The notes beneath the pieces are model-generated. The model had not been told where the DNA came from and ran no database searches. It worked only from the letters and a program-made list of their open reading frames with translations. A stretch of 64,000 nt of DNA. It comes from Hordeum vulgare subsp. vulgare (lineage: Eukaryota; Streptophyta; Magnoliopsida; Poales; Poaceae). The stretch lies in contig NC_058521.1 in the NCBI RefSeq assembly GCF_904849725.1, forward strand, positions 431,104,676 through 431,168,675. The letters are read 5' to 3'. Below are positions 24,014-36,255 of the stretch, piece by piece. The stretch's first letter is position 1. Each line of letters starts with the position of its first letter. The position numbers were made by a program, and so were the translations under genes.

Positions 24014-25538
24014 TGATACGTACATCTCACATCATGATTTTATGTTGATATTTATCGCTTTATGGGTTGTTATTACACTTCACGGTACAATACTTATGCC
24101 TTTTCTCTCTTATTTTATAAGGTTTACATGAAGAGGGAGAATGCCGGCAGCTGGAATTCCGGTCTGAAAAGGGAGCAACTTTGAGATACCTATTCTGCAC
24201 AACTCCAAAAGCCGTGAAAATCAACGAGGAATTATTTTGGATTTTATGAAAAATACTGGGCGGAAGAAGTACCGGAGGGGAGCCGCCAGGAGGCCACAAG
24301 CCTGCCAGGACCGGCCTACCCGCCTGGTCGGGCCTGGGTGGCTTGTGGGCCCCTTGTTGCCCCTCTGGCGCTCATCTTTTTCCATATGGAGGGTTTCGTC
24401 CCAGAAAAAAATCAGAAGGAAGCTTTCTGGAGGAGCCGCCGCCGCCACGAGGCAGAACTTGAGCAGAACCAATCTAGAGCTCCGGCAGGGCCGTCCTGCG
24501 GGGGAAATTTCCCTCCCGGAGGGGGAAATTGTCGCCGTCGTCATCATCAACACTCCTCTCATCGGAGGGAACTCATCTCCATCAACATCTTCATCACCAC
24601 CATCTCATCTCCAAACCCTAGTTCATCTCTTATAACCAATCTCCGTCTCGCGACTCCGTTGGTACTTGTAAGGTTGCTAGTAGTGTTAATTACTCTTTGT
24701 AGTTGATGCTAGTTGGATTACTTGGTGGAAGATTATATTTTCAGATCTTTGATGCTATTCACTACCTCTCTGGTCATGAACATAATTATGCTTTGTGAGT
24801 AGTCACTTTTGTTCCTGAGGACATGGGATAAGTCTTGCTATAAGTAGTCATGTGAATTTGGTATTCGTTCGATATTTTGATGTGTTGTATGTTGTCTTTC
24901 CTCTAGTGGTGTTATGTGAATGTCGACTACATAACACTTCACCATTATTTGGGCCTAGAGGAAGGCATTGGGAAGTAATAAGTAGGTGATGGGTTGCTAG
25001 AGTGACAGAAGCTTAAACCCTAGTTTATGCGTTGCTTCGTAAGGGGCTGATTTGGATCCACTAGTTTAATGTTATGGTTAGACTTAGTCTTAATTCTTCT
25101 TTCATAGTTGCAGATGCTTGCGAGAGGGGTTAATCATAGGTGAGATGTTTGTCCAAGTAAGGGAAGCACCCAAGCACCGGTCCACCCACATATCAAACTA
25201 TCAAAGTAGCGAACGTGAATCATATGAGCATGATGAAAACTAGCTTGACAGAAATTCCCATGTGTCCTCGGGAGCGCTTTACCTCCTATAAGAGTTAGTC
25301 CATGCTTGTCCCTTGCTACAAAACGGATTGGGACATCTTGCTGCACCTTTGTTACTATTGTTACTTTCTACTCGCTACGAATCATCTTGTCACACAACTA
25401 TTTGTTACCGATAATTTCAGTGCTTGCAGATAATACCTTGCTGAAAACCACTTGTCAGTTCCTTCTGCTGCTCATTGGGTTCGACACTCTTACTTATCGA
25501 AAGGACTATGATAGATCCCCTACACTTTTGGGTCATCA
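24014..25538 (+). repeat. Element D 5' LTR
   Basis: Runs from TGATACGTACATCTC to ...TTTTGGGTCATCA. It has a GC-rich middle (24260-24560) and ends 11 bases before the primer site. It aligns throughout with 32434-33962. Confidence 0.94.
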
Positions 25539-25549
25539 AGACTCTTTTC

Positions 25550-25567
25550 TGGCACCGTTGTCGGGGA
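25550..25567 (+). other. Element D primer binding site
   Basis: TGGCACCGTTGTCGGGGA is the tRNA-Asp-type site with two transition changes from TGGCGCCGTTGCCGGGGA. Confidence 0.8.
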
Positions 25568-25644
25568 GTGAAGCGCCTTTGGTAAGTGGAATTTGGTAAG
25601 GAAACATTCATATAGTGTGCTGAAATTTATTGTCACTTGTCACT

Positions 25645-27294
25645 ATGGAAACTAATCCTTTGAGGAGCTTGTTCAGGGTATCTTCACCTCAAACGGAAGC
25701 ACAAGGAGTTGCTCCTCAACCTTCTGCACCTACTGAAAATATTTGTTATGAAATTCCTTCGGGTATGTTGGAGAAACTGTTGGCTAATCCTTTTACAGGA
25801 GATGGAACATCACATCCCGACTTGCATCTAATCCATGTAGATGAAGTTTGTGGTTTATTTAAGCTTGCAGGTTTGCCCAAGGATGAGGTCAAGAAGAAGG
25901 TCTTTCCCTTATCTTTGGGGGATAAAGCATTGACATGGTATAGGATATGTGATGATACTGGGTCCTGGAACTACAACCGATTGAAATTGGAATTTCATCA
26001 AAAGTTTTATCCTATGCATCTAGTACATCGTGATCGGAATTATATTTATAATTTTTGGCCTCGTGACAGAGAAAGCATCGCTCAAGCTTGGGGGAGGCTT
26101 AAGTCAATGTTATATTCATGCCCAACCATGAGATCTCGAGAGAAATTATTATTCAGAACTTCTATACTTGGCTTTCTCATGATAATCGCACCATGCTTCA
26201 CACTTCTTGTACCGGTTCTTTTATGAAGAAAGATATTGACTCCAAATGGAATTTATTGGAAAGAATTAAATGCAACTCTGAAGATTAGGAGTTTGATGAA
26301 GGTAAGGAGTCAGGTATGAATCTCAAGTTCGATTGCGTTAAATCCTTTGTTGAAACAAATACTTTTTGTGATTTTAGCACCAAATATGGACTTGACTCTG
26401 AGATAGTAGCTTCATTGTGTGAATCATTTGCTACTCATATTGATCTCCCTAAAGAGAAGTGGTTTAAATATCATCCTCCCTTAGAAGTCAATGAAGTTAA
26501 ACCCAATCTAGTTGAAGAGAAAGTCATTGCTTATAATGATCCTATTGTTCCTAGTGCTTACATTGAGAGACCACCTTTCCCTGTTAGAATAAAGGATCAT
26601 TCTAAAGCTTCAACTATGATACGTAGGGGCTACATTAGAACACCTACACCCCCTGAGCAAATTAGAGTTGAACATAGCATTTCTATTATCAAAGATCTCC
26701 TGTCCGACAATGTTGATGGGCATGATATTCACTTCTGTGAAGATGCTGTTAGAATTGCTAAACCTCATACTAAAGACAAACATAGGAGATCATTGTTATC
26801 ATGGTTTATGTGACGTGGGTGCTAGTGTTAGTGCAATACCTCAATTTTTATATGATGAAATTAAAGACGAGATTGCACCTGTCGAGATGGAACCTATTGA
26901 TGTCACTATTCAACTTGCCAATAGAGATACTATGTGCCCTTTGGGAATTGTTAGAGATGTTCAAGTCTTGTGTGGTAAAACAAAGTATCCTGCTGATTTT
27001 CTCGTCCTTGCTACCAATATTGATAGCTTTTGTCCCATCATATTTGGCAGACCTTTCCTCAATACTGTCAGTGCTCATATTGACTGTGAGAAGCAAATTG
27101 TCACTGTTGGCTTTGAAGGTGTGTCACATGAATTCAATTTCTCCAAGTTTGGTAGACAACCTCATGCAAAAGAATTGTCTAGTAAGGATGAAACTATTTC
27201 CCTAGCTTCTATTGTTGTGCCTCCAACTGATCCTTTACAGCAATATTTCTTGAGCATGAAAATGATATGCATATGGATGAAAGGAATGAGATAG
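25645..27294 (+). pseudogene. Element D gag-protease, frameshifted
   Basis: Starts with the ATG at 25645 (METNPLRSLF); an ATG 15 bases upstream is also in frame. Gag features include the KALTWYRICDD...LKLEFHQKFYP segment of the retrotransposon gag domain (about 25930-26010). A lost base near 26120 shifts the frame, a TAG lies at 26286-26288 where Trp is expected, and a further deletion near 26790 shifts it back. The protease follows with DVGASVSAIP (about 26815-26845) and ends in FGRPFLNTVSAH (about 27040-27080). A 1-base loss near 27248 separates it from pol. The usual product would be capsid, nucleocapsid and aspartic protease. Confidence 0.88.
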
Positions 27295-30200
27295 ATAGAG
27301 TAATCTTTGAACAACATCCAATCCTTAAGAATAATTTGACTCTTGAGCTGCTTGGAGATCCACCCCCACCAAAGGGCGATCCTGTGTTTGAGCTTAAAAA
27401 GTTACCTGATACTCTTAAGTATGCCTATCTTGATGAAAAAGATATATATCCTGTTATTATTAGTGCTAGCCTTTCAGAGCATGAAGAAAAGAAATTATTG
27501 AAAACTCTGAGGAAGCACCGTGCTGCTATTGGATATACTCTTGATGATCTTAAGGGCATTAGTCCCACTCTATGCGAGCACAAAATTAAAACCGATCCTA
27601 ATTCCAAACCAGTTGCCGATCATCAATGGAGATTAAATCCTAAGATGAAAGAGGTAGTAAGAAAAGAAATAATAAAGCTCCTGGAAGCAGGTATTATCTA
27701 TCTTGTTGCTCATAGTGATTGGGTAAGTCCGGTGCATTGCGTCCCTAAGAAGGGAGGTATTACCGTTGTCCCTAATGATAAAGATGAATTGATCCAACAG
27801 AGGATTATTACTGGCTATAGGATGGTGATTGATTTTAGGAAACTGAATAAGGCCACTAGGAAAGATCATTACCCTTTGCCTTTTATTGACCATATTCTAG
27901 AAAGATTGTCCAAACACACACACTTCTGCTTTATAGATGGTTATTCTGGTTTCTCCCAAATACCTGTTGCACAATCTGATCAGGAGAAAACCACTTTTAC
28001 CTGCCCTTTCGGTACCTTTGCTTATAGACGTATGCCTTTTGGCTTATGTAATGCACCTGCTACCTTCCAAAGATGTATGATGGCTATATTCTCTGACTTT
28101 TGTAAAAAGATTGTCGAGGTTTTCATGGATGACTTCTCCGTTTACGGGTCTTCTTTTGATGATTGCCTCAGCAACCTTGATCGAGTTTTGCAGAGATGTA
28201 AAGGTACCAACCTTGTCTTGAATTGGGAGAAGCGCCACTTTATGGTTAATGAAGGCATCGTCTTAGGACATAAAATTTCTGAAAGAGGTATTGAAGTCGA
28301 TAAGGCTAAGGTTGATGCGATCGATAAAATGCCATGTCCCACACACATTAAAGGTATAAGAAGTTTCCTTGGTCATGCTGGTTTCTATAGAAGGTTCATT
28401 AAAGACTTCTCTAAGATTTCTAGGCCTCTTACCAATCTCTTGGAAAAGGATATTCCTTTTGTTTTTGATGATGATTGTGAGGAAGCCTTCGAAATACTTA
28501 AGAAGGCCTTGATAACTGCACCTATCGTTCAACCACCTGATTGGAACTTACCTTTTGAAATTATGTGTGATGCTAGTGATTATGCTGATGGTGTTGTTCT
28601 AGGACAAAAGTTTGATAAGAAGTTGAATGTTATTCACTATGCTAGTAAAACTCTAGACAGTGCCCAAATAAACTATGCTACTACTGAAAAGGAATTTTTA
28701 GCACTCGTGTTTGCATGTGAAAAGTTCAGGTCTTACATTGTTTATTCCAAGGTGACTATTCACATTGATCATGCTGCTATTAAGTATCTTATGGAAAAGA
28801 AAGATGCTAAACCTAGACTTATCAGATGGGTTCTCTTTCTACAAGAATTTGATTTGCATGTTGTTGATAGGAAGGGTGCTGAGAACCCCGTCGCAGATAA
28901 CTTGTCTAGGTCGAAGAATGTTTTTGATGACCCACAACCTATTGATGATAGCTTTCCTAATGATCAATTGAATGTCATCAATGCTTCACGTAGTACACCG
29001 TGGTATGCTGATTATGCAAATTATATCGTTGCCAAATATATACCACCTAGTTTCACATACCAGGAAAAGAGGAAATTCTTCTTTGATTTGAGACATTACT
29101 TTTGGGATGATCCTCACCTTTATAAAGAAGGAGTAGATGGTGTTATTAGACGTTGTGTACCTGAGCATGAATAGGGACAGATCCTACAGAAGTGTCACTC
29201 CGAGGCTTACGGAGGACACCATGCGGGAGATAGAACTAGGCACAAGGTATTGCAATCAGGTTTCTATTGGCCCACTCTCTTCAAGGATGCCTGAAAGTTT
29301 GTCTTGTCTTGTGATGAATGTCAAAGAATAGGTAATGTCAATAAACGTCAGGAAATGCCTATGAATTACTCACTAGTCATTGAACCATTTGATGTTTGGG
29401 GTTTTGATTATATGGGACCTTTTCCAAAATCCAATGGGTATACTCATATCCTAGTTGTTGTTGATTATGTTACTAAGTGGGTAGAAGCTATCCCAACTAG
29501 TAGTGCTGATCACAACACCTCTATCAGGATGCTTAAAGAAGTTATTTTCCCTAGATTTGGAGTCCCTAGATATCTAATGACTGATGGTGGTTCACATTTC
29601 ATTCATGGTGCTTTCCGTAAAATGCTTGCTAAGTATGATGTCAACCATATAATTGCATCGCCCTATCATCCTCAGTCTAGTGGTCAAGTAGAGCTAAGCA
29701 ATAGAGAGATTAAACTAATTCTGCAAAAGACTGTTAATAGGTCTAGAAATAATTGGTCTAAGAAGCTTGATGATGCACTGTGGGCTTATAGAACTGCTTA
29801 TAAGAATCCCATGGGCATGTCTCCGTACAAAATGGTTTACAGTAAAGTATGTCATTTACCTCTTGAGCTAGAGCATAACGCTTATTGGGCAATCAAAGAG
29901 CTCAACTTTGATTTCAAACTTGCTGGTGAAAAGAGGTTATTTGACATTAGGTCACTCGATGAATGGAGAACTCAGGCATATGAAAATGCCAAGTTGTTCA
30001 AAGAAAAGGTTAAGAGGTGGCATGATAAAAGCATACAGAAACATGAGTTCAATGTAGGTGATTATCTCTTGCTATATAATTCTCGTTTAAGATTTTTTGC
30101 AGGCAAGCTTCTCTCTAAATTGGAAGGTCCTTACATCGTTGAGGAAGTGTATCATTCTGGTACCATCAAGATCAACAACATGGATGGTAATTTTCCGAGA

Positions 30201-30467
30201 GTTGTAAATGGGCAAAGAATCAAGCATTATAGCTCAGGTACTCCCGTAAATGTTGAAAGCAATATCATTAATACCATAACTCCGGAGGAGTACAGAAGGG
30301 ATATTTATCAGCCTGTTTCAGACTCCGAAAACGAAGAGGTATGTGATTCAACAAATCCAGATCGCTATGATGTCCCCAAAAGTTCTGAAGGACAAGTTCT
30401 TCGAGAAGGTCATCAATCCCTACCTCGCGGGAGTCCTGCAACACCCTCAATCTATCGAGATGCCTGA
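27267..30467 (+). pseudogene. Element D pol: RT, RNase H, integrase with two in-frame stops
   Basis: One frame of about 1,067 codons with a TAG at 29172-29174 and a TGA at 29292-29294. [15 protein letters not shown] (about 27930) and the catalytic box FMDDFSVYG (about 28125-28150). RNase [16 protein letters not shown] (about 28563-28605) and [11 protein letters not shown] (about 28685). Integrase: finger ending CDECQRIG (about 29309-29330), catalytic Asp in GFDYMG (about 29400) and in TDGGSHF (about 29580), and Glu in QVELSNREI (about 29690), then a C-terminal domain to about 30220. The FMDD box and lack of a chromodomain fit Athila rather than chromoviruses. Both stops lie in the integrase N-terminus and look like single C-to-T changes. 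The last 40 or so codons overlap the next ORF. Confidence 0.92.
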
Positions 30468-30888
30468 GGGGGTGATGCACATCCGTGATGTTGAGGGGCC
30501 CAAGAAGACTGGAAGCATGGAGGAGAGGCTCGAAGAAATGGAGCAGCAGGTCTTCAAGTGCCAAGGGATAGTGGAACGCGGACTCAACGCCATCCACATG
30601 ATGATCACGGAGTTCACAAACAAGCACAAGATCGATGCCAATGACATCGGGAAGCACCTCTCCAGGCTCTATGACAGAATTGATCACCTCCAAGCCCAGA
30701 TCTATGACCTACGGAACCAAAATTGTGAGTATGAGTACAGATTTAAATCAATACGGTTGGCTGCAGATTTGAGGATTCCGGAGACTCGATCATCTTTCCA
30801 TGATGGAGCACATATGCCTTGGAAGACGGAGGATCAAACCCAGGCTGCAACAACTCCACCACCATCACCTTCGAAGGAAGACAACTGA
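30343..30888 (+). CDS. Element D third ORF after pol, coiled-coil protein of unknown function
   Basis: An uninterrupted 181-codon frame overlaps the end of pol by about 125 bases in another frame. The product begins with a helical stretch (KDKFFEKVINPYLAGVLQHP), then has a long acidic coiled coil (about residues 60-130, with MEERLEEMEQQVFKC and RLYDRIDHLQAQIYDLRNQN) and a Pro/Ser/Thr-rich tail. I see no signal peptide or membrane segment, so it does not look like an envelope protein, although some Athila elements carry an env-like ORF at this position. It stayed open while gag and pol decayed. It may be translated from a spliced or internal transcript. Function is not known. Confidence 0.6.
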   Translation: MIQQIQIAMMSPKVLKDKFFEKVINPYLAGVLQHPQSIEMPEGVMHIRDVEGPKKTGSMEERLEEMEQQVFKCQGIVERGLNAIHMMITEFTNKHKIDANDIGKHLSRLYDRIDHLQAQIYDLRNQNCEYEYRFKSIRLAADLRIPETRSSFHDGAHMPWKTEDQTQAATTPPPSPSKEDN

Positions 30889-30898
30889 GCACGGGTAT

Positions 30899-30944
30899 GG
30901 GCAATCCCCTTGGCTTGTGCCAAGCTTGGGGGAGTTGCCCCGGT
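30899..30944 (+). other. Stem-loop with PPT-like motif after the third ORF
   Basis: CTTGGC and GCCAAG pair around TTGT, enclosed by GGCAATCCCC and GGGGGAGTTGCC. The sequence AAGCTTGGGGGAGTTG inside it repeats the true polypurine tract of D at 32420-32435. It starts 10 bases after the ORF stop. Confidence 0.5.
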
Positions 30945-32418
30945 ATCGTATCACCTTCACACCTTTTGCTTTTACCATTTTTCTTAGTTCGGTACTTTTT
31001 GGTTTTATCTTTTTCTAGTAGAATAAAAGCTCTTGGTATGTTCTATGCTTGAGTTTTGCTTTGTATCACCCCCAATGTAATCGAGCTCGTGAGTCATATA
31101 ATAGAGAGTGTTTTAGTTATTGGCCTTGCCTTCTGCCATGATCTAAAGAAAAGAATGATAAAAGAACAAAATCATGAAAGATCATGTATTGATCTTATGG
31201 GAAGTGACGGCTTCACATATAAAAAGAATGTTGATTGAAACTTGTTGCGGGTGGACAAACGTAGACCTTGGTCATTGTTGCAATTAATAGGAAGTAATAA
31301 AGAAGGAGAGGTTCACATATAAATATATCATCTTTGACACCATCTATGATTGTGAACACTCATTAAACTATTACATGCTTAGAAGTAGATGTTTGACAAG
31401 GAAGACAACATAATGAATTATGTTTGCTTGGTTCCGAACAATGTTATATGACTAGAGATCCCTTAGCACGTGACGCTTGCTTCCACCTCATATCAGCCAA
31501 AACTTCCGCACTAAGTAGAGATACTACTTGTGCATCCTTAAACCTTCAACCCAGTTTTGCCATGAGAGTCCACCATACCTACCTATGCATTGAAGAAGAT
31601 CCTTCAAGTAAGTTGTCTTCGGTGCAAGCAATAAAAATTGCTCCCTAAACATGTATGATCTATTGGTGTGTGGAAAATAAGCTTTGTACGAACCTGTGAT
31701 GAGGAGACATAAAAGCGACGGACTGCATAATAAAGTTCTTTATCACAGGAGGAAATATAAAGTTACGTTCCTTCACACTAAGAGGCCACACATCCAAACC
31801 TCAAAAGCGCATGACAATCTTTGCTTCCCTCTGTGAAGGGCCTATCTTGTACCTTTACTTTTAGTCCTTAAAAGAGTCGTGGTGATCAACACCAATTCCT
31901 TATTTTGCCTTTATCTTGGCTAACGTCATGTGCTAGGGAAAGATCTATATTCATATGTCAACTTGGAAGTAAATACTCATGAATTATTATTGTTGACATT
32001 ACCCTTGAGCTAAGTCGTTGGGAGGCGAAACTATAAGCCCCTATCTTTCTCTGTGTCCAACTGAAACTTTGATCTCATGAGTACCACATGAGTTTTAGCA
32101 ATTGTAGAAGACGAAAGGATGATTGAGTATGTGGATTTGCTTTAAAAGCTTTTATTTGACTCTTTTCGATGCTATGATAAATTGCAATTGCTTCAATGAT
32201 TAAGGGCTATTGGTTGCTAATTCTCATTAAGGTTCTTGATCCATACTTTATTTTGTGAAGGAATTATCACTTTAGCATAACAGATTATACGATGATATTG
32301 TTGTTCTAATTATGATCATGATGTTTGCATGTCCGTACTTTGTTTTGTCGACACCTCTATCTCCAAACATGTGGGCATATTTGTTGATCTCGGCTTCCGC
32401 TTGAGGACAAGCGAGGTC
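30945..32418 (+). other. Element D non-coding 3' region
   Basis: About 1.5 kb of AT-rich sequence with no credible ORF between the third ORF and the polypurine tract. It includes the GCTTGAGGACAAGCG-type sequence (about 32399-32413) that precedes the tract in this group. Confidence 0.7.
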
Positions 32419-32433
32419 TAAGCTTGGGGGAGT
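32419..32433 (+). other. Element D polypurine tract
   Basis: TAAGCTTGGGGGAGT lies directly before the 3' LTR start TGATACGTCC. Confidence 0.85.
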
Positions 32434-33962
32434 TGATACGTCCATTTTGCATCATGCTTTCATGTTGATATTTATCTCTTTATGGGTTGTTATTACACTT
32501 CACGGTACAATACTTATGCCTTTTCTCTCTTATTTTATAAGGTTTACATGAAGAGGGAGAATGCTGGCAGTTGGAATTCTGGTATGAAAAGGGAGCAAGT
32601 TTGAGATACCTATTCTGCGCAACTCCAAAAGCCGTGAAAATCAACGAGGAATTATTTTGTATTTTATGAAAAATACTGGGCGGAAGAAGTACCGGAGGGG
32701 AGCCACCAGGAGGCCACAAGCCTGCCAGGCCCGGCCTACCCCCCTGGCCGGGCCTGGGTGGCTTGTGGGCCCCCTGTTTCCCCTCCGGCGCTCATCTTTG
32801 GCTATATGGAGGGTCTTGTCCCAGAAAAAATTTAGAAGGAAGCTTTCGGGAGGAGCCGCCGCCGCCGCCACGAGGCGGAACTTGAGCAGAACCAATCTAG
32901 AGCTCCGGCAGGGCCGTCTTGCCCGGGAAATTTCCCTCCCGGAGGGGGAAATCGTTTCCATTGTCATCACCAACACTCCTCTCATCAGAGGGGACTCATC
33001 TCCATCAACATCTTCATCAGCACCATCTCATCTCCAAACCCTAGTTCATCTCTTGTAACCAATCTCCGTCTCGCGACTCCGATTGGTACTTGTAAGGTTG
33101 CTAGTAGTGTTAATTACTCTTTGTAGTTGATGCTAGTTGGATTACTTGGTGGAAGATTATATGTTCAGATCTTTGCTGCTATTCAATACCTCTCTGGTCA
33201 TGAACATAATTATGCTTTGTCAGTAGTCACTTTTGTTCCTGAGGACATGGGATAAGTCTTGCTATAAGTAGTCATGTGAATTTGGTATTCGTTCGATATT
33301 TTGATGTGTTGTATGTTGTTTTTCCTCTAGTGGTGTTATCTGAACATCGACTACATAACACTTCACCATTATTTGGGCCTAGAGGAAGCCATTGGGAAGT
33401 AATAAGTATATGATGGGTTGCTAGAGTGACAGAAGCTTAAACCCTAGTTTATGCGTTGCTTCGTAAGGGGCTGATTTGGATCCACTAGTTTAATGCTATG
33501 GTTAGACTTTGTCTTAATTCTTCTTTCATAGTTGCGGATGCTTGCGAGAGGGGTTAATCATAAGTGGGATGTTTGTACAAGTAAGGGCAGCACCCAAGCA
33601 CCAGTCCACCCACATATCAAACTATCAAAGTAGTGAACGCGAATCATATGAGCATGATGAAAACTAGCTTGACAGAAATTCCCATGTGTCCTCGGGAGCG
33701 CTTTACCTCATATAAGAGTTTTTCCAGGCTTGTCCCTTGCTACAAAAGGGATTGGGCCATCTTGCTGCACCTTTATTACTATTGTTACTTGCTACTCTCT
33801 ACGAATCATCTTGTCACACAACTATCTGTTACCGATAGTTTCAGTGCTTGCAAAGAATACCTTGCTGAAAACCACTTGTCAGTTCCTTCTGCTCCTCGTT
33901 GGGTTCGGCACTCTTACTTATCGAAAGGACTACGATAGAGCCCCTACACTTGTGGGTCATCA
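32434..33962 (+). repeat. Element D 3' LTR
   Basis: 1,529 bp from TGATACGTCCATTTTG to ...TTGTGGGTCATCA, matching 24014-25538 with a few percent difference, then the target duplication GCGTG. Confidence 0.94.
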
Positions 33963-35410
33963 GCGTGGTGGCGGTGGAGCTTGTGGTTCTCCGGTAAGGC
34001 TTCGCCAAGCACCGCGCAGGAGGAGATGTGGAGAGGTAGGGTTGCGCCAAGGGGAGAGGTTCAGGGGTGTGCACAGACCTCCCAAACCCTCACTATTTAT
34101 AGGAGGGAGGGGAGAGGGGCCGGCCACCCTAGGAAACCCTAGGACGGGCGGCGGCAACCCTAGGAGGAGGGGGCGGCGGCGGCCCTAGGGGTGGCTTGCC
34201 TCCCAAGTTGGAGGGATGCAGCCCCACGCCCTATGGTTTTGCCCTAGGCGCCTTGGGCCTCCTATGTTGGCTCACACCAGCCCACCAGGGGCTGGTTCCC
34301 TCCAACTTTCGGCCCATGCAGCCCTCCAGGATAGGTGGACCCTCCCGGTGGACCCCCGGTACCCCTTCGGTGGTCTTGGTACAATACCGATAAACCCCGA
34401 AACCTTTCCGGTGACCAAAACTGGACTTCCCGTATATAAATCTTTACCTCCAGACTATTCCCGAACTCCTCGTGACGTCTGAAATCTCATCCGGGACTCC
34501 GAACAACCTTCAGTAACCACATATACAATTCCCATTACAACTCTAGGGTCAACGAACCTTAAGTGTGTAGACCCTACGGTTTCGGGAACCATGCAGACAT
34601 GACCGAAACACCTCTCCGACCAATAACCAACAGCGGGATCTAGATACCCATGTTGGCTCCCACATGTTCCACGATGATCTCACCGGATGAACCACGATGT
34701 CAAGGATTCACTCAATCCCGTATAGAATTCCCTTTATCTACCGGTATGATACTTGCGCAAGATTCGATCGTCGGTATTTCTATACCTTGTTCAGTCTTGT
34801 TACCGACAAGTCTCTTTACTCTTTCCATAACACATGATCTCATGGCTAACTCCTTAGTTGCATTGAGCTCATTATGATGATGTATTACCGAGTGGGCCCA
34901 GAGATACCTCTCCGTCACACGGAGTGACAAATCCCAGTATTGATTCGTACCAACCCAATAGACACTTTTGGAGATATCTGTAGTGCACCTTTATAATCAC
35001 CCAATTACATTGTGACGTTTGATACACCCAAAGCATTCCTACAGTATCCAGGAATTGCATAATCTCATGGTCTAAGGAAAAGATACTTGACATTAGAAAA
35101 TCTCTAGCAGACGAACTATACGATCTTGTGTTATGCTTAGAATTGGGTCTTGTCCATCACATCATTCTCCTAATGATGTGATCTCGTTATCAATGACATC
35201 TAATGTCCATGGCCAGGAAACCATGGCTATCTATTGATCAACGAGCTAGTCAACTAGAGGCTCACTAGGGACATGTTGTGGTCTATGTATTCACACATGT
35301 ATTACGATTTCCGGTTATTACAATTATAGCATGAACAATAGACAATTATCATGAACAAGGTAATATAATAATAACCATTTTATTATTGCCTCTAGGGCAT
35401 ATTTCCAACA
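33963..35410 (-). repeat. Element B 5' LTR, promoter-side part
   Basis: About 1.45 kb that completes the Angela-like LTR begun at 23727 (total about 1.73 kb). On the minus strand it starts TGTTGGAAATATGCCC at 35410, includes the LTR segment with ACGAGATCACATCATTAGG, and has a TATA box at 34101-34094. Frames running across 33962/33963 are junction artefacts. Confidence 0.9.
34094..34101 (-). promoter_or_regulatory. Putative TATA box of element B
   Basis: The minus strand reads CCTATAAATAGTG in a GC-rich setting, at the position of the known BARE/Angela LTR promoter. Confidence 0.6.
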
Positions 35411-35712
35411 TGGTACCCCAAGCATAAGACACATCCTTCTTTGTAAGTTCTTTGACGGGCCAATGGTGTTGAAATCTCTCACAAAACGCATATAAAACCA
35501 CGCGAGTCCAAGAAAACTCCTCACTTGTGTGACCATTTTGGGCTGCGGCCAACTCTTAATAGCTTCAATCTTGGCTTTATCAACTTCAATTCCTTGTGGA
35601 GTAACAACATAGCCAAGAAAAGATACTCGGTTGATGCAAAAGGTGCACTTCCCAAGGTTATTATACACACGTGCATCACGTAAAGCAATAAAAACAACAC
35701 ACAAATGATCAC
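35411..35712 (-). pseudogene. Element E chromovirus-like RT fragment
   Basis: A minus-strand fragment of about 100 codons covers the RT segment after the catalytic box: ALRDARVYNNLGKCTFC, then [19 protein letters not shown] and [18 protein letters not shown], with a frameshift before KELTKKDVSYAWG. The left end is cut by the B insertion. The sequence is of the CRM/Reina chromovirus type rather than Tekay or Athila; I cannot decide between those two. On the right it joins non-coding DNA at 35711. Confidence 0.75.
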
Positions 35713-36243
35713 CACTTGATAAAGGCAAAAAAAATCACCCTCCAAAATTTTGGCCTAAAAAGTGCTCTGAAAAGCGTGCCAGACTCTTTTTTCCAAAACC
35801 TACTCACGTAAGGAAACATGAAACCGAAAACAAGAGGATCTCGAAATTAACCTAATACGTCAAGGACTCAGACTAGTATTGGTGGTGATATATGGCAGCA
35901 AGGATGATGGTGGCGTGGTGGTGGTATATGACAGTAGCGATGATGGTAGCGTAGTGGTGGTATATTGCAGCGATGAAATATGGCGTGGTGGCGGCGTGAC
36001 AACCTGTGAACAGAACTCGGAACTCTCAAGGACTTGACACTAAGACCAGCAACTCGGCACGACAATGTAACCGCAAATTCAACAAAGCAAAATACTGAGA
36101 AGACTATGAAAAGGCTCAGAATGGTTCAGATATGATGATCTAACCCTAATTTTTTGTGTGGGTTTTCCATGGAATATAGGTATGAAAAACAGATGCGATC
36201 TAACTACGAAAAACTGGTAAAATCTGAACGAACAACGTGGAAA
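35713..36243 (-). other. Element E leader-like region with minisatellite
   Basis: No gene is visible. It includes about three degenerate units of 36 bases (GGTGGTATATGNCAGNAGCGATGATGG type) at 35879-35990. It lies on the internal side of the primer site, so it is probably the element's leader; gag and most of pol are missing. Confidence 0.45.
35879..35990. repeat. Short minisatellite, about 36-bp unit
   Basis: Three diverged tandem units starting GGTGGTGATATATGGC, GGTGGTGGTATATGAC and GTGGTGGTATATTGC. Confidence 0.6.
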
Positions 36244-36253
36244 TCTGATACCA
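36244..36253 (-). other. Element E primer binding site
   Basis: The minus strand reads TGGTATCAGA two bases inside a TATCA end, consistent with an initiator methionine tRNA primer site and an LTR starting at 36256 on the plus strand (TGATAGAGGC). Confidence 0.6.
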
Positions 36254-36255
36254 CT

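Larger units (their letters stand above)
24014..33962 (+). mobile_element. Element D: Athila-type Gypsy element, full structure
   Basis: 9,949-bp plus-strand element with LTRs of 1,525 and 1,529 bp, a tRNA-Asp-type primer site, gag, protease, RT-RNase H, integrase, a further ORF, a 1.5-kb non-coding 3' region and a polypurine tract. Its target duplication GCGTG is perfect (24009-24013 and 33963-33967), and joining the flanks restores the Angela-like LTR of B. Coding frames have several stops and frameshifts, so the copy is inactive. The LTR (TGATACGTCCATTTTGCATC at the 3' copy) recalls the WHAM/Sabrina group. Confidence 0.94.
11925..35410 (-). mobile_element. Element B: Angela/BARE-like Copia element, interrupted three times
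   Basis: Minus-strand Copia element. From right to left: 5' LTR (35410-33963 continued at 24013-23727), primer site (23726-23712), leader, gag, protease, integrase, reverse transcriptase and RNase H, cut off at 11925 by element A. D sits in its LTR and C between reverse transcriptase and RNase H. The integrase-before-RT order is diagnostic of Copia, and the LTR (starts TGTTGGAAATATGCCC on the minus strand, ends CCCCAACA) matches my memory of Angela. The bases after its right end are TGGTA, but the matching target duplication would lie left of the window. Confidence 0.9.

Noticed and set aside
33730..34188. 152-codon plus-strand frame
   Set aside because: It runs across the D/B junction at 33962/33963, so it joins two unrelated LTRs.
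35324..35728. 134-codon minus-strand frame as one RT gene
   Set aside because: Its last 29 or so codons lie in the B LTR (below 35411); only the first part is RT.
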